64,000 nucleotides of DNA from Rhizomucor pusillus. Lineage: Eukaryota; Mucoromycota; Mucoromycetes; Mucorales; Lichtheimiaceae. The notes under the pieces were generated by a model that worked only from the letters and a program-made list of their open reading frames with translations, had not been told where the DNA came from and searched no databases. Every line of letters begins with the position of its first letter. Positions within the stretch are counted from its first letter, which is position 1. The position numbers and the translations under genes are program-made. Location of the stretch: assembly GCA_900175165.2 (NCBI GenBank), contig FWWN02000695.1, positions 62,001 to 126,000 of the forward strand, given 5' to 3'. Positions 22,184 to 38,500 of this stretch are shown here, piece by piece.

Positions 22184-24345
22184 TGCGGTCATATTGATTA
22201 GGTCATGATGTGCGTAATTTTTAGTCTTCATTATTCTCGATCAGAAGGGCAAGATTTGCAAACGTGGTCTTTGTTTCGCATGGCATGCACCTCGTTTTTC
22301 AAGCATTTCTCACAGATGACCCAAGGCCAGTTGACTTTTTCGTGTCCAGTGTTCTCCTCCAGTGCATGAGACGCGTCGTTCACGCTGTCAGCTGTGTCGT
22401 CTTCTGTGCGTCAGGTTAGCTGAGGTGATGACAATCGCCTTCCCTGAGACACCGTGAGATTTCAGAGACCGAGTTTCTTGGAGGTGCACTCCATGAGATT
22501 TCAAAGGATTTCCTGGCAACAGTTGATATGTCCGAAGTTCAGTAAGCTGTGAGTCCCAGTAGCTGGTAGAACCGTCTCATTATTAGATCACCGAGCTGGC
22601 TTTGGATCGCCATGACCAGAAGTCGTCAGACAACGCACTTAAGGAAAATGCTTCAGTGACTCAGGCCTTGGAGAATCTAAGCAACAAACTGCACTTTGGA
22701 AATCGAATCCCATGACTCACGACAGCTCACGAGCGTCAGCCTAGAATCTCTGTTTGGAAGAATAGTGCCCCAAAATGAAAGCGAACAACGGATGATCGAG
22801 GAGATAGAAGGACTCCAAGGCAAGGCACAAAGTTCTATCCTATATTGTTTTGCATATTTGCCAAACCAAAGCAGAGACACACGCCCAAATTGTTTGAGCA
22901 AATCCATCAAGGAACTCTCTGAGCATGCGCCAAAGTTTCTGACCTTATTAGTATTTTCTACAGTCAATCTGGAATTTTAGGAGGAGGTCTCTTGACGTTT
23001 GAGTTCTTTTCTTCTCCGCATCAACATGAAACTTTCTGACTTGTCAGGAGACAGAGAATAGGAGTAAGAAACTTTTTAATTGCTAGCGAATTATCTACAG
23101 TTCTTGCTGCAGGGCTCGACACAAGGTTATTAGCACCGCCCTGGATAGAAAGGCTTGGCGGAAAACGACGGACAGGTTTGGAGAAACGCTCAGATGATGT
23201 GGGATGCTAAGCATTGATGCCAAGAAAATGGTTGGTAAAATGCGGTTAGAACAGGAGTACAAGATCCATGCATTCATCGCCGCATGATACCTTTTTCCCA
23301 CTTAATGCCTTGATAACTGCTGCTGCTCTTGAAAGTGTCAAAATGACCATTTTGGGTAAAGGCTGAAGCTGACAAAGAATTTTCAGCAGCGAATAACAGC
23401 AGTTGCTTGTCGAAAATGGGGAGCAAAGTAATTTATAACTATACATTCTTTGTCGAGACCCTGCTGCGATCGCTTCCTTTTTCTTATCTAACAAAAATCG
23501 TCAGCTCATCGTCGTCACATTGCTGCTGCTACTGCAACTTTTTGTTCACGATCCCAGTGCCTTCTTTTTCCCTTTTTGAATTCCGTGCCGTAAGGGAGAA
23601 TGAAAAAGTTCCAGTGCCGCGACCAAAAGTAAAGGGTGTCTTGGCCTTGCTTGCATTTGCAAGGAATGCCGGCAGTAGGCTTTTCTGAAGGTACGACTTG
23701 AATGTAACCCGTGGTGGCGCGTGCATCTTTAGCATAGCACCAGCTCTGCAAAAAAAAATTTTATATGCGCAGCGTGGCTGGTTCCTGAAAAAATTGCTAG
23801 CCGCGAAATGTGGCGCAGATAACCACAACTTGGATTTCAAGCTTTTCTGCATCTTTCGGACGGAGAAGAACTCTTCCGAAATTCTTTACTTCTCATCTAC
23901 AATTCCAATTTGAAATAACAGTTCCACTGTTTTTTGACACTTTACCAAAACAGTGGCGATTCCCTTCAAAAAGAGTCACTTCCGCGGCTTGAGCTTTTTC
24001 TTTCCTGCCAATAGGATATCCAATGTCTTTTGGTATAGGCCCTAGCCGTATATACATATCAACCGCCAAAAAAGAAAATGAAAAATACGAAAGCCGTACC
24101 CAACAACCGGGGAGAAGGCGGCTGCTCAGGGAAACGGAGGACAGGTTGGGGGTGGGGGCGAGAGCATAAATCCGTTTTTGATTTGCTTCAACTCGGTCAA
24201 TGTTTTAAAAATAGACCTTCGAGCCAAATGTGCCCATTTTTAATTTAAAATCCTGTGCTTCACACAAATAAAAAGGGAAGGATTGTTGCTGTTGTTGTTC
24301 CTGCACCACCAGCATCTGTTTTCTTCAAACCTATTAAATATAACC

Positions 24346-24852
24346 ATGTCAAGTAACAACAGCAGCAGCAAGCGAGTTCGATTTACTCAAGAAACTCAAG
24401 TTGAATATACCTACAGTCAAGACGACTATGACCGGTCCTGGCTGGCTACTATGATTCCCTCCTCCTCTTCCTCCTCATCCTCTACCTCAACTTGTTCAAA
24501 AGTCACCCGTGATCGGACGTCAACCAGACTAATATCCGCGCGTCAACGACCTTACATACCTCCTCTTGATCTGTCTGGCGTGCCGAATGCTTGTGGAGGA
24601 ACACCTGTCACAGATCACACAGTTGCAGTTACCATTGTTCCTCCTGCAACAGCCGCTGATGATGACACAAAGAAGCAAAAACAACATCAACAACAGCGAC
24701 CTGCCAAGCTTTTCATTGATACACAATCGATCCGCGACGCTCCTTTGTTTTTCTCGCACATGTCTACATACTACACTTGTCGCTCAGATGATGATTGTGA
24801 CAAGGATATCTTTTGGACACCTACCACCTCATCATCACCAGCCTGTTATTAG
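24346..24852 (+). CDS. Small protein with RVxF-type PP1 docking motif (168 aa)
   Basis: An intronless gene of 168 residues with no full-length family recognised. Residues 9-13 are KRVRF, a textbook RVxF docking site for protein phosphatase 1. A conserved-looking block follows at once, VEYTYSQDDYDRSW (19-32). Phosphatase regulators and several small fungal stress or metabolic regulators share this layout. The rest is low-complexity (Ser, Gln, Asp) with short ordered patches at the C-terminus. AATAAA lies 94 bases after the stop. Regulation of PP1 is an inference from the motif only. Confidence 0.6.
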   Translation: MSSNNSSSKRVRFTQETQVEYTYSQDDYDRSWLATMIPSSSSSSSSTSTCSKVTRDRTSTRLISARQRPYIPPLDLSGVPNACGGTPVTDHTVAVTIVPPATAADDDTKKQKQHQQQRPAKLFIDTQSIRDAPLFFSHMSTYYTCRSDDDCDKDIFWTPTTSSSPACY

Positions 24853-24945
24853 TTTACACTGATCCATGTATATACTCTTTGCAAGACTTAGAACAAGTTT
24901 GTGTTTTGCTTTCGCTTTCGATACTATTTTATGATACCCTTCCAC

Positions 24946-24951
24946 AATAAA
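24946..24951 (+). terminator. Polyadenylation signal AATAAA
   Basis: AATAAA 94 bases past the stop codon of the RVxF protein gene, followed by GT-rich sequence. Confidence 0.55.
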
Positions 24952-25168
24952 GTTTGTTAAATCATCAGCATGCTTTGCTCCACAATCCAGTTTTAAAATG
25001 TTAAGTGGTCATAGTCGTAACTGTAGTTTATGTATTCGTGTTAAAGCAAATAAGGAAAAAGAAAAAGAAAACTACGGAAATGACATAAATTGGCAAACAA
25101 AGCAACAGTGCAATGATACAATAATCTCAAACGTGCTCAGTAGTCTAAATGATATCCTTCCAGGCTGG

Positions 25169-27729
<2,561 letters not shown>

Positions 27730-29597
27730 TACGATGATCCGGGATAAAGTAATCAGGGAGGATGTAACCAAGTTGACGAAAATTTTCTTTGTTGGCAAGC
27801 GGGTGATGAATCGAGATCGCTGGTAATCCGATGTCTGGGGGAATGAAACAGCTACCCAGTATTGGTGCTTCTGGGAGCAACAGCAGCAGCAGTAGCAGCT
27901 CCTCCGGCTTTTCCTGCGTCAACTTTACACGGCACATAGCTTCGTCAACAGGTTTGAACACTATTCCAAATAGTGAATAGCTTCTGACATCTAACGTAGC
28001 GTCTATCGCCGTCACATGTTTATGTTTTCTTGTCCTTTGTGCGCCTCCATCAATTATTTTACCGAGATGGACTAAGAAAAAAAGTTGAAGTTACGTGGCA
28101 TGACAAACAAATTTAACACTGCATTCGTGACATGTTGTTTGCGGTAGATCTTTGCCGAAGAGAAGCAGTTTTTCTCGCACGATTATGCTTGCTTTTTGTC
28201 GCATCAAATTAGATATCTCCCCGACATGCACAAAGTTTGCCAGCAGTTAGTAGCAGCCTTCCCTGGAAAAGAGAAAGCTTCGTCTCAGTATTATATGCAG
28301 ATGGGCGAGCAAATCGAGAGATTCCCACGTGGGGTGACTAGCTTGGCTTTATGCTTATACTCGGACGCTGACGTCAATTACTCGAGTATTTCTTTTTTGA
28401 GCCCGTGTACCGAAGAGGGCAAACATTCCAAGTGCCGCGTTTGAAAAAAAAGGTGTGGTAAATGTTTCGAAAAAACGGCTGCCCCGGGACATTCTTGCAG
28501 CGAGTAGCAAGCAATGGATCCAAGACGAGGGTCTGAAAGTCGCACACAAGGTGTTACAAATCACGAATTTGGAGAGCCGTTGCGACAAGGAGTAAAGGCA
28601 TGCATGTCGCCATTGGTGCGCTTGTATCTCTTTTGCATGCATACATAAACAGAACCTCAAACGCTTAGCCTTAAGTGTGCAAACCCGCCCTTCGCAAGAG
28701 CGTAAACATTCCCGTCAATGTTGACCATGCAGCTAGGCGCTGGGGCTGCGTACCTAATTATAGTCCTGACTGGGGGTGATGTTGCACCTAAAGCATTTGT
28801 AATGCAAAGTCAGCTATCGATGCTGATGGTCAGCAAAGCCTGGAAGGAGATATGCTTAAGAAAGGAAAGCTCCTCTGGGTTTTAGACCGATCAAGACGAA
28901 ACACAAAAGACATAATACTTTGAAAATACTTGTAAAGATCGGCAGCCAGATATTTAGCGAGACGGTGTATCAATCTTGCGCATCTAAGCTTTGTACATGC
29001 CTCCGGTGTAATAATCACGTAAATAAGTATTAATTTCGTAGTTCCGGGTGCCTTTATCACTCGCGTGTCCTTGTGGATCCGGTGCAAACGCCCAAAGACC
29101 GAATGTTCTCGCAAAATAGGTGGTCAGCCCCAGTACCTCGGAAGTTCTCGTAGGTATGCCATGCATCAACAGGCAGTGAAACCAGCAAAGACATTTTTTT
29201 TAGCCTGTGCTACCATCGCCAAGGTTCGGCAGAGAGACTAAAATGGCTGCTTTGAAAGAAGCGAGGCACGCAGCATGTCTGAAAGCAGACCTGTGACACG
29301 AAGCCTGAAATGATTGAGAGTGTACCACATTCGAGATTGTCACCACTTACTGCTTGCTTGGAAGCACATATGCTGTGTCCAAACTCAAAGTCTGGATAGT
29401 CGCTTGATCGCGCCACCTTATTTGTATCGAGTTCACAGACCCATTCTCTTTGCTTCTTTTTCCCTCTCTATCGCCTCTTGCTTTACATAGCAGCGCGAGA
29501 AAGGTTTGAAGTGAGCATTTGCCGGTTTTACTCACGTTTTTAGCATATATCATTCGAAAGTCTTCCTCATTATCGTAATAAGAGAAAAAAAGAAGTC
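27730..29597. other. Divergent upstream region of DBP2 and the Gellin-like gene
   Basis: A 1.9-kb region between two divergent starts. No coding exon is supported. Pyrimidine-rich tracts just before 29598 probably mark the Gellin leader. Confidence 0.55.
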
Positions 29598-32500
29598 ATG
29601 TCGCAGCAATTTCCACTTAGTATGTCTTAGAAAGGAGGCCTAGCCATATCACAATTGGTATCCTAAGTTACTGCTATCTAGGCTGGTTCTTCATCAAGAA
29701 CAACAACGGTTACGTGCTAACCGCTTCGCAAAACAAGGAGGGCGCACATATTGTGATCTCCACTCTTCGAACTAGCGAGCCTGATGCCCAACTATGGCGT
29801 CACGATGGCGAAGGTCGCCTTTACAACAAGGCCACCGATCTTGTTATGGACGTTGCAAAGGGTAAGCCATTCGTTTTATCAAACTATACATTTCTTCTTT
29901 TTCGTTGCGCGCGCGCGTCTTGCTGCTGTGATGATAACGAGCAAGCTGTCATCGATTGCCTTGGGCGGAGAATCGAGTACACCAAACTCGGAGCACCCGG
30001 ATGTCCTATTTTTCAAGTTGGAGTACAAGAAGCCGAATCTGGAAAGATTCGAGCAACCAATCTGTCACAGCAGCAAAGTCGCCGCCAAAATAATGGAAAC
30101 GCTTGGAATCTGACACATTCGAATCATACTGCTAGGCAACATCAAGGCGGGCTCAGAATTAGTGCTGCAGCAGCAATCAGCTGCCAAAGACGCCGGCCAA
30201 AAGTTTGCTGTTTCATCGGACGGACACATTTGTCTTGCTGGAAAATCGTCTCTTGTGCTGGGCATCAAGGAGTCGTTCTTTTCTCGAAGCGAGGGCTTGC
30301 ATGTGCATCTCCAATCTGCTGATAAGCGCAGCAAGCAACAGCACTGGAACTTCGTGCTTCCCGTCACCAAATCTTCATCCAGCGCTTCAACTCAGCCGAA
30401 GCGCAGTCCTAGCACTAGCACTATGGATAGCATATCCGGAACACCGGTCAGCAAGACTGTCGCTCAAGTCAAAGCAGACGGTAGTACACAGTCTAGACCT
30501 CGTTTGTCAAGTCTCTGTTTACTAACACAACATTACCCCGCTTTTACGTAGACGCGCGCTCTGTCCGTTCCGCATCTACTGCCTCCAGCTTGGATCAAGA
30601 GGAGGCTCAAAAGGTTCCTGTAGGAACTTTCCCTGACACTCCATTCTTCCTAAAGTCCCAGCACAGTGGCTATTTCATTGGTTCAGAGGCATCCGCTTTG
30701 AACCAATCTGGTGCTCGTTTGACTGTTGACGCTTTGCGCAAGACCGGATATGATAGCCAACTGTGGACGTTTGATAGCGCGACTGGTCGCATTATCAACA
30801 AGCACTCTGGCCTTGCTCTCACTGCCGATACCCTCAAGGATGATGCCTATGTCTGTCAAGCTGCAGTGTCCGAAAAAGACTTGAAGATCCAAAGCTGGAC
30901 TCTTACTCCCAACAATGAGCTCTGTCTCCGCCAAGATCCCAGCTGGTTCCTTGGTCTCAAGGAAAGCTGGTTCAGTCTTAACCGCGAAGGCGCTCACGTT
31001 CATATCCAAAAGAAGGCTAAATCTGGACACGATCATCAAAAGTTCACCGTCGTACTTCCCGTTTTCAAGAAGCGCACCGTGGAAAGCACTATTACCGAGG
31101 TGCAGCAGGGCGTCTTCCCTGATGGCTGGTTCTTTGTCAAGAACCAGTCTACTGGCTCCGTCCTTACTGTCTCCGAAGACACTGTCATTGCTACCAAGCT
31201 AAACACTGCAAGCTACTCCAGTCAACTTTGGAGATACAAGGATGGCTTCCTCCTTAATAAAGCCTCCGGAAAGGTCTTGGATGTCCGTGGAGGTAAGTTT
31301 AGTAGCCAATAATGCAACAGAAGAAAACAAAGGATATTTATCATTCATTGTTTTTAGGCTGCATCGCACATGGCGCACCCATCTGCCACTACGAGCAAAA
31401 GAAGAAGGACAACAAGAATCAACTTTGGGCATTGACTGCCGAAGGATTCATCTACGTCCAATCAGAGGCAAACTTGGTCCTGGCCGTTTTTGAAGGCAAG
31501 GAGCACGTAAGCTTGCAGAACAAGCTGTCTGGTGATCACAAGGAGCAGCGATGGAATTTTGTTCTTCCCGTTTTCAAGAAGAAGACTAGAGAAGGTAAGC
31601 TCGACAGTCTGCTTGGAAGTGCAAACAATTCTGTAACCTCCTTTCTCGCAACAGTTGCTACCAGTTCCTCTACCGAAGCTAAAGTCTCATACCGATATGC
31701 CCAGTACCCAGCAAGCTGGTTCTTTATCCGATCATTCGTCGCTGGCTCTACCAAGGAGAATCCTTTTGTCTTGACAGCCTCGACCGAATCAAAGACTGTC
31801 ACTCTCAAGCATCTTGATCGCCAAGAATGGCGCACTCAGCTTTGGACATACTCCTCTGGTGTTCTCATCAACTATGCCAGTGGCCTCGCTTTGAGCTTGA
31901 ATGGTACGTAAAAAATGTTTTTCTTTAGGGACAAAAAATTCTGAAACGGCATCGATTGTAGCCATTTCCCAAGGTGCAAACGCGGCTCTCACTCAAATTG
32001 ATACTTCTTCCCGATCCTTGCATTGGAGCCTCACTATTGACGGTTACCTCGTCCACGGTTTCGAGCCCTCTTTGGTTCTTGCCCCTCAAGCTGCTGAAGA
32101 TAAGAGCTCCTTCTCGGTCATCGCGGTCGACCACCGCGTTTCCAAGGAAGAGCGACGCTGGGGTCTGCTTCTTCCAGAAATTTCTGTCCAGGATGGATTG
32201 CAGGTCCTGGTCCGCTGGTCTGTCGCCCTCCTCCAAGAATGGAGAAAGGCTACAAAGGAAGTTTCAGCAGCCAAATCGGTCGTGCGCTTCGCTGCTTGGC
32301 CCAAGGATCACTTTTTCATTTCTACCTCTGATGGCTACGCCCTCGTTCCCGAGAAAGCTCAAGCTGAATCTTCGGTAACCCTCAAGAAGCTTGACGTCAA
32401 TGCTGATATCGAGCAGTTCAAATGGACGTTCGATCAAGGTTACCTAGTCCACGTTGCTACTGGACTTGTCCTCTACTGGACGGGTGAGTTGATAAATTCT

Positions 32501-35500
32501 TCTGCTCTCGATAGATTTCAATGAAATTTCTAATTAACCCTTGATTTTATCAGCAAATGATCAATTACAGCTTCACACCAAGCTTTATGGCAGGAACAAT
32601 GCCGTTGACGAGCGCCAGTTGTGGAGCCTAAAGACCAACGGTGTCATTGTGTCCGAAACCTACGCTGACCACGGTATCTGCCTCACTCGCCACGCCGACT
32701 CTTGGCAAGTCCATATTTGCGATGCAAAGAAGAGCGGCAAGCACTACACTTGGAGCCTTCAATATGGTCTTTACCGCACCGTTGAATCCCGCAGAGTAAT
32801 CTATGGCTTCGAAAAGATCATTCTTATGATCACCACCGTCCGCAAATGTAAGTGGCATATATTTATCTCCATTTTAAGAGTTATGCTTTAACACAGATGT
32901 TTTTCCATCACTAGCTACTCGCAGCGAGCGCAAAGTGGTTACTACCAAGTATGCACTGTTCCCGAAGGACTGGTTCTTTATCCGATCGAAATCCGACAAC
33001 TCTCTCGTTATCACTGCCTCCAAGGGCAAGGAAGGTGCTTTCTTGAAGCTGGCCAAGTTGGACTTCCAGAACTACAAATGCCAGCTGTGGCGTTGCGATG
33101 AAGACAACCAAATCGTCAATATGGAAACTGGCTATGTCTTTGACATTGCAGGTGGAAAGATTGAAGCCAACTGCAATGTGATCCAGTGGCATGAAAAGAT
33201 GCTTTGGCGTAGCAAGAAGAACCAGCAGTGGGGTCTCTCCGTAGAAGGCCACATCCATCCCCAGGCACGCCCCAGTCTTGTGCTCGCTCCCAAGAACGGT
33301 GTTACCAAGGAAAACGAGACTCTGCAGCTTAAGCATCGCGGTGCTCTCTCTGACGACTCTCAACAATGGGGCTTCGCTGTCCCTGTATTTGGCAAGACTG
33401 GTTCTACTTCCTCGATCTTGGAAAGCGTTGGCGACGCTCGCTTGCAAGTCTCTAGCCGCGAAAAGTACGAACGTGTCATCAAGAAGACCATTGTCCGCCG
33501 CTGGGGCGTTTTCCCATCTGGATCAATGTTTATTCGCCTTGGTCATGGCTCTGAACGCCTTGCTTTGACTGTTGAGCAAAAGCCTACCGGTGAAAATGAG
33601 TATGCTGTTGTAGCCCGTCCCATGAACTTTAAGGAGTACAAGTGGCAACTCTGGAGTTACGACGAAGGTCATCTCATCAACGTACAAACTGGCCTTGCTC
33701 TTGACGCTTACGCCGCTGCTGGTGTCTTGGTTGAACATGGATTGAAGTTGCAGCTCTTTGTCCGCGAGCGTTCTGAATCTGATACTCAATACTGGGCCCT
33801 TGGTGTCGATGGCGAGATCCACTTGAAGTCCAACGAACGCTTGGTCGTCAGCGTTTCCAGCCCCGAGCGCGCCTCCGTCGCTGGTGCCCAAGTCGGTTTG
33901 CGCGAACTGCAGGTCCGCAAGCATGTCGAAAACGGACGTCAAGAGCTCAGCCTGGTTTCTGCTGCTTGGATGCGCTGGACATTCTCCAAGCCTGTCTACG
34001 GAAAGCGCGCTATTGCTTCTACCGAGTCATCCACCTCTGCTGAATCTACCGAAGAAGTCGAAGGCTGTGAAGAAGAGAAATTGGATGTCAAGCAAGACGA
34101 AGAATCAGCCAATGAGGACTCTACCGACGAGGAAGAGGAGGATGACGACGATGACGATGATGAAATCGAAGAAGTCGCTGCCTCTACTCCTATCATTGCC
34201 GATGACAAGAGCGAAACATCCTCTACTACTAGCAGCAAGCGCAGATCTCGAACTTACAAGCCCAAATTGACTCGAAAGGATTCTTTCACAGACACTGATG
34301 ACTATGTACCTACTGGTTTCGAAAAAGTCGTACGCTACAAAACTCACAGTGGCCCTCTCCCCACATCTGGCTACTTTATCATCAAGAGCGATCTGCATGG
34401 CTACGTCTTGGACATTGACGGTGAAGCCAAGGAAGGCGCCTATGCAGTCTTGACTCGCCTCAGATCTACGGATTTCGCAAGCCAACTCTGGTCCTGCCGC
34501 AACGGTTTCTTGATCAACCTGAAGGGTCAAAAGTTGGCTCTTGATGCTTCTGAGGGACGTCTCTCTTCTGGAGAACGCGCCCACCTCGCTGAATGGAAGG
34601 TTACCGGCGATGCTGCCGATCAGCAATGGGAACACAGCGCTGAAGGTCTCATTTACCTGCGTGCCAAGCGTTCATACGTTCTTACCATCAAGGAATTGAA
34701 GCGATCTGACAAACACGATAAGATTGATGTCTTTGTTCAGGAAGAAAAGACCCACGGAAACCTCAAGAACGGTGCTAGACGTGAACAGCGCTGGGAAATC
34801 CTTATTCCCTCTCTCATTCCGGAACAGCCCAAGGAGACTGGTGTCAAGATTGTCGAAGCCGGAAAGAAGGCCACAGCTGCTGCTGCTGCATCGACTCTGG
34901 TCTACAAGTGGTTCAAGGAACTGCACCACCACGAAGTTACCAAACACAAGTGTCTTCCGGAATCCAAGTGGTTCCTGATCCGTTACGGTGGACAGAACAC
35001 TTACCTTGCTGCTGGTACCGAAAAGGATCAAGTTGGTATTTACGAACTTGACGACTCTGTTGACTACAAGCGCTTCCTCTGGATCTATGTCAATGGCTAT
35101 TTGGTCAACTACAAGTACATGCTTCGCCTTGTTCTTACTCGCTGTAAGTATTTTCATTCAGATGAGCAGTTTCTCTTTAAAGTGGTAAACTTTACTAAAT
35201 CATTGCTATGCACTAGCTCGCAAATGGATCCTTTCTGAAGGCGATGATGAAGAAGAACAGACTATCCAAATTTCCGAGCGCGGCATTATCATTGTCCGTT
35301 GGAAGACGGTCATCTACTACCTTCGTATTGTCCGTCGTTCCGGTGTAGCTGAACTTGATATTGCTGAAGATGAACAATCTGCCGTCAGCGAACAAGAAAA
35401 CGATGCTGTTCAATTCCACGTTCCTGCTTTTGCAAGCAAGGAACAAGAAGAAGAAGCCAACAGTGTCAAGACCACTGTCGCCAGCTGGGTTGTCAAGAAG

Positions 35501-38500
35501 ACCACCACTGTCACCAAGCATATTATCGTGCGCAAGGCTTACTTCCCTGATGCAGCTCACTTTTTCATCAAGGTTGCCACTGAAGGCAAAGATGATCTCG
35601 TCCTAGCCATTACCGATGAATCCGTTGAATCTGGTATCACGTTGCAAAAGCTCTCATACGCTGGATTCAAACGCCAGCTGTGGTCTTTCCAGGATGGCTA
35701 CCTGATCAACTATGCTAGCAAGCTCGCTGTCAGCTTCAAGGGTAAGTTTAATAATTCCTTGCACTGTATATTTTAATGCTTACTCTGTCTATAGGCGACG
35801 TTGCAGAGTCCTTGAAGATCGTCCAGCTCGAAAAGGAAAAGATCACTCAAAAATGGATCCTTACCGTTGATGGTGTCATTTGTATCCATGGCCACGATCA
35901 TGCATTTGCTCTTGGTCTTGACAGCGAAGAAATCGTCGAAGGCGCCTCTGTTGTGTTGACCCGCACTGAACTTGTTCGTCGCACTCTCCGCTGGAAGTTC
36001 GCTGTGCCCATTTTCGGCAAGAAGAAGGTTGCCACCCAGCAACAAACTGGCTCAGTCGAACAAGAGCAGCATGAAGAAGAGGAAGAAGTGATCGAATCCG
36101 CTTTGGAAGTTGAAACCAAGGAACACGAAACTATCTCAGATGTTGCCAAGGGTGCCATTGCTGCCGGTGTCGCTGCCGGTGCCGCTGCTGCAGTCATCGC
36201 TGCTACAAAGAACAAGGATGAAAAGGAGCAACACAGCAGCAGCAGCGAACACAAGTCTCAAAAGACTATCGTCCACACTGAAAGCAAGGCACTTGTCACT
36301 ATCACTACTGAATACTGGACCATTATCCGTGCTTGGCGTATCGTCTTTATCAGACTTGTCCGTCAATGCAAGACCAAGGCAGAGCTCGTTGCTGCTATTG
36401 AAGAGTCTCGTCGCATTCTTCACCAGCGTTTGGATGCCCACTACCAACGCCACGCCTCCATCAAGCAGTACTCGACTGATGTAACCTCTGTGGTCGATAC
36501 TGCCAAGGATCTTATCCGTGCTCGCTTATTTGAAGTCATCTTGTCCAAGGTTGCTTCCTACGAAGCCAGTCACCGCATCACCTTTGAAGAGCTTGACCTT
36601 CAAGCCTCGCTCGATGCCGCTTACACTCAAGTTGAGCAGCACTTTAACCAAGTCATTGACACAGAAAAGACCGCAATTACTGAGCACGAGCAATCCAGCA
36701 AGACCGAGTCTGGTGCAGTTCTCAGCACTGAAAGGGTTGTTGAAGGCAGCCTCGTGGCCATTGCTAGCATCAAGACCATTGTTCGCGTTTGGTACAAGAC
36801 TCTATTCTACAAGATCTCGATTGCACGCAAGTCCGGTGCCTCTGAAGACGAGATCCAAAAGCTTGTCGAACAAGAACGTAAGCAATTGTCATCCCAGATT
36901 GCTACCACAACTTCCTCGGTGACTGTAACCGGTTCTGTAAAGGAATCCGTGTCCTCTGCAGTCCAGCGCATCGAAGCTATTGTTGACAAGCAAGTCGAGA
37001 CCATCCACACTGAAAAGATCTATGAGTCTGAAGCCAAGTGGGAAGAAATTATGAAGTTGGCTGAGAAACACGTCGATGTTGAAGTCGATACCTGCCAGGA
37101 AGCTATCTTTAGCCAGGAGATCAGCAAGTCTGAGGAACAGGAGAAGTCCAAAGCTACTACTACTGAATCCTCGCAATTTGTCTTGCAAACCGTTTCGACC
37201 AAGTTTGGTGAACTCAAGACTTCTATCTCTGGATGGTACGAACAGGTCTCTCGCGACTTGACTTGGTGCTACGAAGGCGAATCCGATGTCGTCACCGCCA
37301 AGAAGGATTCTTTGGCTATCATTGAAGCCGCACAGGTCGATTTCGTTGGCCTTATTGAGCAAACCAAGTTTGTCATTCGCACGCAATACACAAACTTGTC
37401 CTGGATCGAACGCCGTCGTATCGAGCACACTTTGGAGACTTTGAAGGGATCGATTCTGGCTTATGCTTGGCAGTTCCGCGACCAAGTTTCTTCCTCCGAA
37501 TCTACCAAGGAAAGCATCATTGAGCGCATCAAGTTCTCCTTTGGATCTAAAGCGCAAACCGAATTCGCAGAACAAGTCGATATTTCTGTTGCCAAATTGA
37601 CCGGCACTGTTACCAAGACTTCTTCATCCACTGTCTCCGCTGGAGTGATCCAAGACAAGAAGCATGAGGATAGCCATCATCACCACACAACTGGAAAGGT
37701 TGGCGATTCTCAAGTTGTTACCAAGGACAAGGGAGCCAGCGGCGTCGCCGTCGTCGCCGTCGTCGTTGAAGAGACCAAGACCATTGTCCGCTCCTGGTTC
37801 GCACGTCTCACTCAGAGAATTACCGAGCGCGTCAAGCAAGGTGGAGAAAACACCAACCAAGACATTGAAGTCATTATCTCCGAGGCCAAGGCTGAATTGG
37901 AGGCTACTGTCAAGGACAAGAAGCACCACTGCGCTTCCAACCTGACGGATACCAAGTCCACCGCTGTCGTTGAAGAAACCTTCACTTCTGTCATCGCTAC
38001 TGTCACTCAACAAACTGATCGTATCAAGGAGGTTGCCATTTCATCCGGCACTGCGAACGTCGAGGAAATCAGCGAGAAGCTCCAGACTGTATCCAACTCT
38101 ACTCTGGAACAGGTCTCCACTGCCGTTGACAAGTGCAAGTCGCACCTGGATGTCAAGCAAACTGCTGAGAAGGTCGGCTCAGTCGTCATTGTTGGAAAAT
38201 CCAAAGCAGTTTCTGTTGTTGAAGGTAAATTCACTAAAGTCATTGCCAATTTTACATGATTCTAACGTCATTCTATTAGAAACCACCAAGGCTGTCACTG
38301 GATGGCTGTCTGGCTTCATCGGCCGTATTTCTGGATCTTTGGTCACTGGTACTTCAACTGATGTAGAGACTGTCAGCGCCTCATCTGAGCAAGAGCTTCT
38401 TGAGCTTTGCGAGCAAGCCAAGACCAAGATCATCACCACTGAAGGCGTCAGCGCTGCCGAATCCGAAAGGTACCTTGCCATTATCGAGTCTATCCGCGTC

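Larger units (their letters stand above)
17762..24345. other. Gene-poor 6.6-kb stretch
   Basis: No complete gene is supported. It holds a CT-rich tract near 18648-18662, a hairpin (19393-19416), a decayed 28S rDNA fragment (22045-22182) and minus-strand open stretches at about 21072-21468 and 21692-22024. Those open stretches read like protein but are broken by frame changes and match nothing I recognise. They may be remnants of a decayed gene or mobile element. No reverse transcriptase or transposase motif was found. Confidence 0.5.

Noticed and set aside
29862..30135. Continuing the frame through the second gap in the Gellin-like gene as coding
   Set aside because: The frame reaches a stop. 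Splicing 29861 to 30136 restores the exact trefoil pattern seen in domain 3, so this is a 274-base intron.
29682..36045. Calling the trefoil array a ricin-B lectin
   Set aside because: QxW motifs fit a trefoil, but ten tandem copies with WFFIK starts and PVF ends, in this lineage, match Gellin domains better. No sugar-binding residues were identified.
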